Program-made: the position numbers and the translations under genes
Notes under the pieces: generated by a model
Database searches by the model: none
Told to the model about the DNA's origin: nothing
What the model saw: the letters and a program-made list of their open reading frames with translations, nothing else
DNA from: UBA10210 sp964408425
GTDB taxonomy: Archaea > Micrarchaeota > Micrarchaeia > Norongarragalinales > Norongarragalinaceae
DNA length: 25,079 nt
Assembly: GCA_964408425.1 (NCBI GenBank)
Contig: CAYOZI010000013.1
Location: forward strand, 1-25,079
Reading direction: 5' to 3'
Shown: positions 1 through 7,741 of the stretch, in pieces
Position numbering within the stretch: the first letter of the stretch is position 1
Layout: the number at the start of each line of letters is the position of its first letter

Positions 1-54
1 GACAGGCACGGGATAGCCATGGTTTTCACGAAAACGAGGCACTTCGGGCATTAA
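1..54 (+). CDS. purH: PurH C-terminal end (partial)
   Basis: Frame 1 is open from the window edge to a TAA at 52-54 and encodes 17 residues ending in GIAMVFTKTRHFGH. This matches the highly conserved C-terminus of PurH (AICAR formyltransferase/IMP cyclohydrolase), which usually ends in a form such as MVFTGVRHFRH. PurH carries out the last two steps of IMP synthesis. Only the tail is visible, so whether the gene is intact or bifunctional cannot be judged. The position just before purF and purD on the same strand fits a purine cluster. The identification rests on a short motif plus context. Confidence 0.72.
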   Translation, partial: DRHGIAMVFTKTRHFGH

Positions 55-123
55 AACGGGGGTTAAAAAGTTTTGTTTCGCAAATAACCTTTCCTTTTTT
101 AGAAATTGTGGGGTTGCGTTGAA

Positions 124-1545
124 ATGTGCGGCATTATCGGGGTTCTCAATGCGAACGGCGAAGACGCGTCCGGCAAGGCGTACATGGGACTGATGGCCTT
201 GCAACACCGCGGCCAGGATTCAGCCGGAATCGTTTCTTTCGACGGGTCGCGCTTGAATTTAAAGAAAGGAGTAGGCCTCGTCTCCCAGGTTTTCAGCGAC
301 GAAAACTTGGAATTACTGAAGGGAAGCGCTGCAATCGGCCACGTGCGTTATTCCACCGCAGGCGGCTCGCTCAAACAAGATGCGCAACCCTTCACCCTAT
401 CCATTCCTTTGACGCTAGCCATGGCGCATAATGGAAATGTAGTGAATTACGACGAGCTGAAAAAGTATTTCGGCGGGAAGATAGAATCGGGATGCGATGT
501 GGAAGTGATAATGCACGTTTTCGCCGAGGAATACGCGAAAACCAAGAACGGGAACGCGGAGGGAATATTCAAGGCGGTCGAAAAAGTTTTCGAACGCGTT
601 AATGGGGCGTACAGCGTTGTTGCGGTCGTGGAGAAAGGGCTTTTGGCGTTCCGAGACCCTCGCGCCATCCGCCCGCTTGAAATGGGAAAAAGCAAGGACG
701 GAAAGGTTATAGCGTTCGCTTCGGAAACAGCCGCTTTCGACGCGATGGAAATCGATTTCGTCAAGGACGTAAAGGGAGGGGAAGCGGTTTTCGTCGATTT
801 GAACGGGAAAATAACCGAAAAAACGATTGAAAGCAAAACGCCCGCCCACTGCATGTTCGAATTCGTTTACTTCTCGCGCCCCGATTCTTTCCTTGACGGA
901 AAGAGCGTTTACGAAGCCAGGATTTCTTTGGGAAAAATCCTTGGCTCCAAGCTCAAGGGAAAGGGAGAGGTGGTTGTTGCAGTGCCGGACACGGCAAGGC
1001 CGTCGAGCGAAGCGTTGGGTGAGGAAGCGGGAATTCCCGCGAAGGAGGGGTTGATAAAAAACCGTTACGCGTGGCGCACGTTCATCATGCCCACGCAGAA
1101 ACAGCGCGACAGGGCGTTGAAGATAAAGTTGAACGTCAACAGGCCGGTCGTTGACGGAAAGAAAATAATTCTCGTTGATGACAGCATCGTCAGGGGAACT
1201 ACGGCAAGAAAAATAGTGAAGATTATGAAGGAGCACGCGAAAAGCGTGCATTTGGTTTCAACCTGCCCTCCGATCGTCAACCCTTGTTATTACGGAGTCG
1301 ATTTTCCTGACGAGGACGAGCTCATCGCCCACGCCAAATCAATCGAGGAAATAAGGCGGGAAGTCGGGGCGGACGAGCTGACTTACGCGTCTGTCGAAGA
1401 TTTGAAAAAGGCGATTGGAATACCGTTGTGCACCGCCTGCCTCACCGGAGAGTATCCAACCAAGGTTACCGAGGATTACAAGCGCAAGTTGCGCGACGCC
1501 AGAAGGGCGGACAGGGAGAAAGTGAAAGAGGAATTCCACGAGTGA
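124..1545 (+). CDS. purF: Amidophosphoribosyltransferase PurF
   Basis: First committed enzyme of de novo purine synthesis: it converts PRPP and glutamine to phosphoribosylamine in the cytosol. I chose the ATG at 124, not the upstream in-frame TTG at 106, because Cys2 must become the N-terminal catalytic nucleophile after Met removal (MCGIIGV). Residues 2 to about 230 form the class II glutamine amidotransferase domain (QHRGQDSAG, GHVRYSTAG, AHNGN). The PRTase domain follows, with the PRPP loop ILVDDSIVRGTT around Asp352-Asp353. Cys243, Cys388, Cys436 and Cys439 correspond well to the four iron-sulfur ligands of the Bacillus subtilis enzyme, so a 4Fe-4S cluster is likely. The length of 473 residues is normal. 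The stop codon overlaps the purD start. Confidence 0.96.
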   Translation: MCGIIGVLNANGEDASGKAYMGLMALQHRGQDSAGIVSFDGSRLNLKKGVGLVSQVFSDENLELLKGSAAIGHVRYSTAGGSLKQDAQPFTLSIPLTLAMAHNGNVVNYDELKKYFGGKIESGCDVEVIMHVFAEEYAKTKNGNAEGIFKAVEKVFERVNGAYSVVAVVEKGLLAFRDPRAIRPLEMGKSKDGKVIAFASETAAFDAMEIDFVKDVKGGEAVFVDLNGKITEKTIESKTPAHCMFEFVYFSRPDSFLDGKSVYEARISLGKILGSKLKGKGEVVVAVPDTARPSSEALGEEAGIPAKEGLIKNRYAWRTFIMPTQKQRDRALKIKLNVNRPVVDGKKIILVDDSIVRGTTARKIVKIMKEHAKSVHLVSTCPPIVNPCYYGVDFPDEDELIAHAKSIEEIRREVGADELTYASVEDLKKAIGIPLCTACLTGEYPTKVTEDYKRKLRDARRADREKVKEEFHE

Positions 1546-2852
1546 GTAAATTGAAAGCGCTATTAGTCGGCGGAGGGGCGCGAGAGCATGCTATCGCCAA
1601 AAAGCTTTCCGAATCTTCTTCCTTGATTTCCGTAATGAAAAACAACAATCCAGGCATAGCCCGGCTTGCGCAAAAAGTTTTGCTTGAAAGCGACACAAAC
1701 GTCGATAAGATTGTGGAATTTGCCTTGAGGGAAAAGCCGGATTTCGCTTTCGTCGGCCCCGACGCGGCTTTGGAAAAAGGCGTTGTCGACGCTTTGGAAA
1801 AAAACGGTATTCCCGCTGTAGGCGCTTCCCAGAAAGCGGCTTTGATCGAAACCAACAAATTATTCTGCCGCCAGTTCATGCAGGACAACGGCATTCACTG
1901 CAATCCGGAGTTCTTCGTTTTCGACGAAGTCGGGGAAGTGAGAGACTTTCTGAAGGGCATGGAAAAGGCGGTTGTAAAGCCCCTCGGGCTGACTGGGGGT
2001 AAAGGCGTGAAGATAATGGGGGAACAGGTTTCCAAGCAGGAAGCGCTGGAATACGCGAAAACGATAGTGGAGAAAGACGGGATGGTGTTGATAGAAGATT
2101 TTTTGGAGGGCGAAGAGTTTTCGCTGCAAGCTTTCGTTTCGGGCGACTCGCTTTGCGAAATGCCTTTGGTCCAGGACCACAAGCGCGCTTTTGAAAACGA
2201 TCTTGGACCAAATACGGGCGGGATGGGGTCGTACTCCGATGCGAATCACTTGCTTCCGTTCGTTACGGAAGCAGAAAAAAACGAGGCGCTCAATGCAATG
2301 AGGCAAACTGTAAAGGCGTTGAAGAAAAGCGGGGTGGAATACAAAGGCATTTTGTACGGGCAATTCATGCTTACCAAGCACGGTCCGAAACTCGTCGAGT
2401 ACAACGCCCGCTTTGCGGACCCGGAGTCAATGAACGTCCTTTCCTTGCTGAAAACCGATTTCACGGAATTGTGCTGGAAGGTTATAGACGGAAAGCTTGG
2501 CGAGAAGGACGCTTCTTTCGAGAAACAAGCGACGGTCGTGAAATACGCAGTTCCCGAGGGATATCCGGAAAGCGGGTTGAAAGGCGCGGAAGTGAAGGTT
2601 GACGAAAAGGCGATTGCGGATAATGGCGGGGAACTGTTTTTCGCAAGCGTGAGCGAAGAGAACGGCAAAATGCTTACAGGCGGTTCCAGGACTCTGGCCG
2701 TTTTGGGAAAAGGCGGGTCTATAGAAGAAGCAGAAAGAATCTCCGAAACGTGCTTGGAATTCGTCAAAGGAAAGGTATTCCACCGCAAGGACATAGGAAC
2801 GAGGGCTCTAGTGGAAAAGAGAGTGGAGCATTTGAAGCTTTTGCGCGCTTAA
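1542..2852 (+). CDS. purD: Phosphoribosylamine-glycine ligase PurD
   Basis: ATP-grasp enzyme that joins glycine to phosphoribosylamine to give GAR, directly after the PurF step. The GTG at 1542 overlaps the purF stop (GTGA), and an AGAGG ribosome-binding site lies inside the purF tail; this start gives the expected N-terminus (LLVGGGAREHAIA). Other visible motifs are VGPDAALEKG, the ATP-grasp segment VVKPLGLTGGKGV, the substrate loop GPNTGGMGSYSD and the metal-binding NARFADPES near residue 285. The length of 436 residues matches the family. Most bacterial homologues have FGDPE where this has FADPE. Translational coupling with purF is likely. Confidence 0.95.
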   Translation: MSKLKALLVGGGAREHAIAKKLSESSSLISVMKNNNPGIARLAQKVLLESDTNVDKIVEFALREKPDFAFVGPDAALEKGVVDALEKNGIPAVGASQKAALIETNKLFCRQFMQDNGIHCNPEFFVFDEVGEVRDFLKGMEKAVVKPLGLTGGKGVKIMGEQVSKQEALEYAKTIVEKDGMVLIEDFLEGEEFSLQAFVSGDSLCEMPLVQDHKRAFENDLGPNTGGMGSYSDANHLLPFVTEAEKNEALNAMRQTVKALKKSGVEYKGILYGQFMLTKHGPKLVEYNARFADPESMNVLSLLKTDFTELCWKVIDGKLGEKDASFEKQATVVKYAVPEGYPESGLKGAEVKVDEKAIADNGGELFFASVSEENGKMLTGGSRTLAVLGKGGSIEEAERISETCLEFVKGKVFHRKDIGTRALVEKRVEHLKLLRA

Positions 2853-2891
2853 GGCAAAGCTTTTTTGAACTGGCTGGGTGAAGAGAAAGCA

Positions 2892-3689
2892 ATGAAGGAC
2901 AAGAACGCCTGGGTGGTAATCGCCGCTGCGGTGGTGTTGGTAGCTTTTTTCGCGGGCTATTCGTTAAACCCCAAAACGCAGATCCAGGTTTCCCTTCCCA
3001 CTCCCGAACCGACGTTCGAACCTTCTGCCACGCCAACGCCTTTCGCCGAAAACTCTTTTCTCGTCGAAGAGGGGTTTACGAAAACTATTTCCATCGACTT
3101 GCCAGCCGTGGATAAGAACAACCTGGGGGTTTTGGCCAAGCTCAACATAGAAGCGAGGAACGGAAACGGAAAGATATACATAGATTACAGCAGCGGAGCG
3201 CCGTTGTTGGCGAGCGACACGCAAAACTCGTTTTTGAACGCGGTTGACTTGGCGAAAGAAATAACCGGAAAAACCATCGAGGAAACGAATTTGTATTACT
3301 CCCTCTCGACGGACGCGCAGGAAGTCGGAGGGGGAAGCGCCGGAGCGGCTACTGCAGTCGCAACAGCCGTTTTGCTTTCGGGCAAGAGCATCAGGAAATG
3401 GTATATCATAACCGGCAGCGCGGACAGGAACGGGAAGATAGGGAAAGTCGGGCGTATAATGGAAAAGGCGCAAGCGGCGAAAAACGCCGGTTACAAAGTC
3501 ATGCTCGTTCCCAAGGGAGAGGCTGCGGTTGTGGTCGGGAAGGAAAAGTGCGTTGAAACCAGCCAGGGGAACGCTTACTCGAGGGTGTGCAACACGGTTT
3601 ACGAAGAGGAAAACGTCGAGGAAGCGGTGGGAATTGGAATCGTCGAAGTGGAAACGGTCCAGGACGCGTTCGGCATCATGAGCGGGTGA
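2892..3689 (+). CDS. Membrane-anchored S16 (Lon-like) serine protease, COG1750-like
   Basis: A Lon-type protease domain without any AAA+ ATPase part. The ATG at 2892 has a GGTGA ribosome-binding site about 10 bases upstream. Residues 7-24 form one membrane helix, followed by a Pro/Thr-rich linker (about 34-52) and the S16 domain (about 60-265). Ser149 in GGGSAG and Lys192 in the RIMEKAQAA segment are the likely catalytic dyad; their 43-residue spacing equals that of Lon Ser679 and Lys722. The family matches the predicted archaeal S16 proteases of COG1750. The catalytic domain probably faces outside, but topology is inferred. The gene starts 39 bases after purD and may share its transcript; no functional tie to purines is evident. 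Its end overlaps the opposite-strand gene by 14 bases. Confidence 0.82.
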   Translation: MKDKNAWVVIAAAVVLVAFFAGYSLNPKTQIQVSLPTPEPTFEPSATPTPFAENSFLVEEGFTKTISIDLPAVDKNNLGVLAKLNIEARNGNGKIYIDYSSGAPLLASDTQNSFLNAVDLAKEITGKTIEETNLYYSLSTDAQEVGGGSAGAATAVATAVLLSGKSIRKWYIITGSADRNGKIGKVGRIMEKAQAAKNAGYKVMLVPKGEAAVVVGKEKCVETSQGNAYSRVCNTVYEEENVEEAVGIGIVEVETVQDAFGIMSG

Positions 3690-4119
3690 ATCGTTTTTTC
3701 AAGTAAAACAAATAGTTTTTAGCCCAGAGCACCAACGACGGTTTTTTCACGAGCCGCTTGGCAAATTTAATGTCACCGAAATTCACCGGGCGAAACTTCA
3801 AAACTGCCGATTGCATTGGATTTTCGTTTTTAACCAGTTCCACCGGGTGCGTTGAAGGATTGCGCTGCAAATTCAGCAGGTTTATCCTCTCTTCAAGATC
3901 AGCCATGCTTCGAGCATGATTTTCAGAACCTGCAGGGTGGACCGAGTAGATTTCAACCGCCGTTTGAAGCCCCTTGCGGTATGCCCTGTGAACGTTAAAA
4001 CCCAAGGGATTAAGCGTTCCAAGCACAAAGCCAAAACGCTTGATTTTATGCGTGGACTTTGGCTGTTCCCCCTCCCCGCCCGGCATGATTATTTTCAAGT
4101 TAGGTATTTTTTTAGCCAT
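3676..4119 (-). CDS. Hypothetical basic protein, 147 aa
   Basis: I do not recognise this protein. It is basic, with a Lys/Arg-rich C-terminus (KKRFTRS) and no signal peptide or clear membrane helix; the segment SLVLWAKNYLFYL near the end is mildly hydrophobic. It converges with the S16 protease gene and overlaps its 3' end by 14 bases. No ribosome-binding site precedes the ATG, but TTTTAAAA about 40 bases upstream could act as a TATA box, shared with the divergent tRNA. Codon use is more mixed than in the neighbours, so it could be a fast-evolving gene or, less likely, a chance ORF. Confidence 0.5.
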   Translation of the reverse strand: MAKKIPNLKIIMPGGEGEQPKSTHKIKRFGFVLGTLNPLGFNVHRAYRKGLQTAVEIYSVHPAGSENHARSMADLEERINLLNLQRNPSTHPVELVKNENPMQSAVLKFRPVNFGDIKFAKRLVKKPSLVLWAKNYLFYLKKRFTRS

Positions 4120-4156
4120 GAAAGAACGATGGAGACAAACGCTATTAATAGCAACG

Positions 4157-4167
4157 CATTTTAAAAC
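4157..4167 (+). promoter_or_regulatory. TATA box for the tRNA gene
   Basis: The sequence CATTTTAAAAC is centred about 29 bases upstream of the tRNA 5' end, the usual archaeal TATA spacing. The TTTTAAAA core is palindromic, so it could also drive the divergent hypothetical gene that starts at 4119. Confidence 0.6.
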
Positions 4168-4190
4168 TCGCGAGTCAAATTAATTGCGTT

Positions 4191-4333
4191 GTGGAGGTCG
4201 CCTAGTGGCTATGGCGGCAAACTGGTTTTTCAGTCCGCAGGCCTGCTACTGGGTTTTTGGAAAAAGCTCGAAAATCCGGTTGAAAGCTGTTACTCCGATT
4301 TGGGGTACGCGGGTTCGAATCCCGCCCTCCACG
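4191..4333 (+). tRNA. Type II tRNA, probably tRNA-Ser, interrupted by an insertion (likely intron)
   Basis: The acceptor stem is perfect: GTGGAGG (4191-4197) pairs with CCTCCAC (4326-4332), with discriminator G4333. The T arm (4309-4325) is a perfect GCGGG/CCCGC stem around TTCGAAT. The D arm (4200-4215) has a GCC/GGC stem and the invariant GG. A long variable arm (4289-4308) pairs 7 bp with one bulged base, which marks a type II tRNA; with G73 this favours Ser over Leu. At 143 nt it is about 55 nt longer than a mature tRNA-Ser, so an intron is expected in 4222-4285. I could not resolve the anticodon: CTCGAAA at 4267-4273 is a perfect Ser-CGA loop, and TTGAAA at 4280-4285 suggests Ser-UGA. 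A helix between 4220-4225 and 4276-4281 may be the anticodon stem or a splice-site structure. Confidence 0.8.
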
Positions 4334-4336
4334 CTC

Positions 4337-5029
4337 TCATTTTTTCTTGGCCGCTGGCGGCTTTATTTCGCGCTGCAAGCCCAGTTCGTTCATCGCGCGC
4401 GGAGATGAAAGCAAGTCCCTTAAAGCGGAAGCCTGTCCCTTTCGGAAGAAGTAGTTCCACTCGCTTCCACCCATGTCGCTTATTTCCTTCGCTTGTTTTT
4501 CGAAATAGGTTGTAGCTTGCGAAACGCCTTTCGATTTAGCCATGCTCAGCATTTCCTTGACAGCAAAAGCCCTTTCAACGTCGCTGCCGATCAGTTCATC
4601 GTGGTTTACCAAAGATCGAATGCGGTTTTGCCTTGACTGCGAGTCCCCGATTTCGCTTTGGAACAAATGCCAGACCAGCTCGCGGGAAAACTCGTCTTTT
4701 TCCCTCTGCAGTTCCTCGGCTTGCACCCTGAAGCGCTTAGAGTCTTCCGCCGCGTAATTCAGGTTTTTCAAGTGCTCTTCAAGCTTGTAAGGAACTTCGC
4801 TTGGATGGAATTTTTCGAAACCAGGGCTTACGGAGGCAATCCGCGTTTTCAAGTCCGACAGCACCGCAGTTTTCGCGCGTTCGACCCGCGAAGAGTAGAT
4901 TTTCGAATCGATGCCGTGGGTAAGCAAAGCTGAAGCCAAAGCCCCCGCCCCCAAACCGAGGGCCAAAGCGCGCTTGGAATACCTGGAAATCACCCTGCTG
5001 CGTTCAGCCGAACGAGAAATGGAAGCCAT
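4337..5029 (-). CDS. Hypothetical membrane-anchored helical protein, 230 aa
   Basis: Function unknown. A basic N-terminus (RSAERSRVISRYSKR) is followed by one hydrophobic, Gly/Ala-rich segment at about residues 21-39 and then a charged, mostly helical region; about 85-120 has coiled-coil character. The protein ends in a lysine run (AAKKK). The gene starts 13 bases after the truD stop with a GGTGA ribosome-binding site ahead of the ATG, so it is probably co-transcribed with truD. Its 3' end lies only 3 bases from the end of the opposite-strand tRNA. A single-pass protein with a cytosolic domain is the best structural guess. Confidence 0.75.
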   Translation of the reverse strand: MASISRSAERSRVISRYSKRALALGLGAGALASALLTHGIDSKIYSSRVERAKTAVLSDLKTRIASVSPGFEKFHPSEVPYKLEEHLKNLNYAAEDSKRFRVQAEELQREKDEFSRELVWHLFQSEIGDSQSRQNRIRSLVNHDELIGSDVERAFAVKEMLSMAKSKGVSQATTYFEKQAKEISDMGGSEWNYFFRKGQASALRDLLSSPRAMNELGLQREIKPPAAKKK

Positions 5030-5042
5030 TCCGCATCACCGA

Positions 5043-6179
5043 TTACGATTTATCGAGCAACCAATTTAAAACCACTGTGGCGTAACAGCCGGAACCCAGG
5101 GAAAAGCTCAGTTTCAAAGGATTTTCTGCCAACACTTCGAAATCCTTCAACTCTGCGAAAAACGCCCTTTCGCTTCCCCTAGACGAAAGGAAAGGCATGG
5201 TTTTGAACGAAAAGGAATCCTGCATCAAACCCTCCTTTTCCAACCGCCTTTTTTCCCGTTCTCCCAAAACAGAATCGCTTCCGATGAGTTTCCCCGTTTC
5301 CTCCAAACTCCAATTCCGGTTTTCCTTCATCCGCTCTTCCAGCATTTCGTTGAAAAGCTTCGCCTGGAACGCGTGGATGAACATCAAAGCCAAATGGCGT
5401 GGAAACTTCTGCAGCGCGCCCACGAAGTCGTTCGGATGCGACGCCAAGTGCTCCAGCAAAAGCCTTTCGTACTTCAAATGGCGCGGGAAATACGCCAGCG
5501 CTTCTGCAAAGTTTTTTTCCTTTTCCAGCCTTTTTCTCGCGTTCACGCTCTCCTCGTCCTTCTCCCCCTCTGAAAAGGAAAGGTAATTCAAAACAGCCCC
5601 TTCGAAATCCCCTTTCAGCAGAAACATTCCCACTTCTGCGGTGTTTTGCCTGAGCGTGCCGAACCTCTGCATCCCGAAAAAATTGGGAAAAAGGAAACCA
5701 GAAGATTCAGCCTTCTCCGAAACTGTCTTCGCGTCCTGCTCAACGCCGCAGTTTTCCTTGTTCAGAGTAACCGTAAAACGGTTTCCCTGCAAATCACCGA
5801 GCTTTACTTTCGCTTTGCCCTTCCAAGCGCCGTTGATTTGAACGTCTTTTATTTTCCCGTTGGTTTGCAAAAGACGTTCGGGAGGCAGGGCGAAAGCGCT
5901 GCACAATTGCGTCGTAATCGCATTCCTATCCTTCGTTCCGGCGTAGTTCAACCGCGATGGTTTTATGTGCAGAAACCACGCCAATTCCCTCAGCGCCTGC
6001 TCCGTGTTCCACGCGTTTTTTTGCAATACGAAGCGGGAGAAATAGTCTTTCTCCAGGCTCTGCTCTTCCGCGTTTCCCAAGTTGAATTCCTGGTTTATCC
6101 CCAATACCTTTCCGTCGGCCGTTATTTCTTCCACTACGAACTCTTCCGGCTTGAACGAAAACCCCCTCAAAAAATTCAT
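5043..6179 (-). CDS. truD: tRNA pseudouridine synthase TruD/Pus7
   Basis: Converts a uridine, classically U13 of tRNA, to pseudouridine. The catalytic motif GTKDRNA at residues 81-87 places the nucleophile at Asp84, and the TruD signature PNFFGMQRFG follows near residues 165-174. The N-terminal FKPEEFVVEE motif is also typical of the family. The length of 378 residues is within the family range, with the TRUD insertion domain represented by the central region. A TATA-like element centred at 6206 lies 27 bases before the ATG, suggesting a leaderless transcript. It probably forms an operon with the downstream hypothetical membrane protein. A tRNA gene lies close by on the other strand. Confidence 0.93.
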   Translation of the reverse strand: MNFLRGFSFKPEEFVVEEITADGKVLGINQEFNLGNAEEQSLEKDYFSRFVLQKNAWNTEQALRELAWFLHIKPSRLNYAGTKDRNAITTQLCSAFALPPERLLQTNGKIKDVQINGAWKGKAKVKLGDLQGNRFTVTLNKENCGVEQDAKTVSEKAESSGFLFPNFFGMQRFGTLRQNTAEVGMFLLKGDFEGAVLNYLSFSEGEKDEESVNARKRLEKEKNFAEALAYFPRHLKYERLLLEHLASHPNDFVGALQKFPRHLALMFIHAFQAKLFNEMLEERMKENRNWSLEETGKLIGSDSVLGEREKRRLEKEGLMQDSFSFKTMPFLSSRGSERAFFAELKDFEVLAENPLKLSFSLGSGCYATVVLNWLLDKS

Positions 6180-6200
6180 GAGTAGAAAATGGTTTAGGCA

Positions 6201-6211
6201 AAGTATAATAG
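6201..6211. promoter_or_regulatory. Divergent TATA element between truD and the MFS gene
   Basis: AAGTATAATAG reads as a TATA box on both strands. Its centre is 27 bases from the truD ATG, which fits a leaderless truD mRNA. On the plus strand, transcription would start near 6233, just before the possible transporter start codons at 6239 (TTG) and 6254 (ATG). Confidence 0.5.
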
Positions 6212-6253
6212 TTTGCCGAGAGAAATGAAAAAAGCGATTTGGCGTTCAAAGCG

Positions 6254-7732
6254 ATGATAACCTTGCCTGAAGAAAACCCAGTTCAAAATCCCGAACATCC
6301 CAAGGACGAGTTGGAGGAGAAGATCGAAAAGTCCAAGGAGTATTCGGTGAAAGACGGGATTTTCTATTCGATAATGACCGGGTTCGGGGTTTTTTTCGTC
6401 ACTCCGTTTGCGTTGAGGCTGGGGGCCGGCATCGCCGACATCGGTTTTCTCCAGACTTTCCCGCAATTGTTCGGAAGCCTGGGGCAGCTGCTTTACTCGA
6501 AAATAGCGAGAACGTACAAAAGCCGGAAGGAAATCGTGCTCAAGCTAGTTTCCATCCAAACTGCAATGTGGATAGGGTTCATTTTCCTGACTCTGTTCTC
6601 CCACAACAGCGCAGTTTCCCTGCTTGTCTTGTTCTACAGCGTTTTCGTGCTTGCCGAACTGCTGGCTAACCCGGCCTGGACCAGCTGGATGGGCGACATA
6701 GTGAGGGAAAAGGAGAGGGCTTCGTACTTCGGGCGCAGGAACGAGCTCACCAGCTTCACTGCTTTCGCAACCACGATAATCGCCGGTTGGACCCTCGGGT
6801 TTTTCGAAAGCTTTTGGGGCGGGCTGGCCGGTTTCACGGTGATATTCGCCGTAGCCTTCGCGGCCAGGCTGGTTACATCGTGGTATTTGAACAGGGAGGT
6901 CGAACCTAGGCTTGAAGCGCCTCCGGCGCACGGCGGTTTCAGGGAATTCGTGAAGCACATGAATTCCACGAGCTTCGGGGCGCTGGTGTGGTACAACACG
7001 ATCCTGGTTTTCGCCGTAAACGTCGCATCCCCGTATTTCGCCGTGTACATGCTCCGCGACCTGGGTTTCGATTACGCGGCTTTCGGTTTCGTAATGGCCG
7101 GAATGCAGGTGGCGCTGTTCTTGACGATGGTATACTGGGGGGAGACGGTGAACAAATTGGGAAACAAGACGGTTTTGTACGCGAGCGGCCTCGTCGTCAC
7201 CATCACTCCAGTATGGTGGACTGTTTTCACATCACCGCTGTTTTTGTTTCTCGCCGAATTCTCTTCGGGATTGGGTTGGGCTGGGCAGAGGATAGCGACG
7301 CTCAACCTGGTTTTGAAAACCACGCCCGTTGAAGAGAAGGCGCGTTTTGTCGCTTACTTCAACTTCTTCCAGGGAATAGCGGTTTTCGCTGGCGCGATGA
7401 CTGGGGCCGCAATTGCTTATTTCCTTGCAGACAGCAGCTTTTTGTTTTTCGCTGGATTGCCCCTGGTTTTCGCGATTTCCGCGTTAATGCGCCTGGCGGC
7501 GGTATTGCTGTTCATCCCGAGGATAGAGGATGCGGAAAGCAAGGGTTTCGAAAGCCGCACGTACCTGATCAAAACCGTTACGGTATACCCTATGTTGAGC
7601 GCAATCCACGAGATACAGGTCGGGGCAAGAAAGGGCATAAGCAAGGCGTTCGAACTTGAACTGGAGTTCGACGCGGAAGTGAAAAAGGACGTCGAAAAGG
7701 TTTTCTCGAAGTTGAAGATAAGGAAAATCTGA
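6254..7732 (+). CDS. Major facilitator superfamily transporter
   Basis: Polytopic membrane protein with about 11-12 hydrophobic segments, arranged as two halves around the cytosolic loop near residues 213-235 (NREVEPRLEAPP). The loop after the second helix (YSKIARTYKSRKE) and the motif SWMGDIVREKERASYFGRRN resemble MFS inter-helix loops. The substrate cannot be read from the sequence. An acidic cytosolic N-terminus of about 40 residues and a charged C-terminal tail of about 60 residues flank the core. The start is uncertain: the TTG at 6239 lies closer to the predicted transcription start, while the ATG at 6254 is the first ATG; neither has a good ribosome-binding site. The 3' end nearly touches the convergent aRF1 gene (9 bases). 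Confidence 0.85.
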   Translation: MITLPEENPVQNPEHPKDELEEKIEKSKEYSVKDGIFYSIMTGFGVFFVTPFALRLGAGIADIGFLQTFPQLFGSLGQLLYSKIARTYKSRKEIVLKLVSIQTAMWIGFIFLTLFSHNSAVSLLVLFYSVFVLAELLANPAWTSWMGDIVREKERASYFGRRNELTSFTAFATTIIAGWTLGFFESFWGGLAGFTVIFAVAFAARLVTSWYLNREVEPRLEAPPAHGGFREFVKHMNSTSFGALVWYNTILVFAVNVASPYFAVYMLRDLGFDYAAFGFVMAGMQVALFLTMVYWGETVNKLGNKTVLYASGLVVTITPVWWTVFTSPLFLFLAEFSSGLGWAGQRIATLNLVLKTTPVEEKARFVAYFNFFQGIAVFAGAMTGAAIAYFLADSSFLFFAGLPLVFAISALMRLAAVLLFIPRIEDAESKGFESRTYLIKTVTVYPMLSAIHEIQVGARKGISKAFELELEFDAEVKKDVEKVFSKLKIRKI

Positions 7733-7741
7733 GTTGCGCTT

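Noticed and set aside
106..123. TTG at 106 as purF start
   Set aside because: It would bury the catalytic cysteine, which must follow the initiator Met directly; the ATG at 124 satisfies this.
3916..4164. Plus-strand ORF of 82 codons opposite the hypothetical gene
   Set aside because: It has no start signals, covers the TATA box of the tRNA, and reads as a shadow of the minus-strand frame.
4191..4333. tRNA-Sec
   Set aside because: A UCA can be placed in the loop region and G73 and a long variable arm fit, but the acceptor stem is 7 bp and the D arm is short, unlike archaeal tRNA-Sec.
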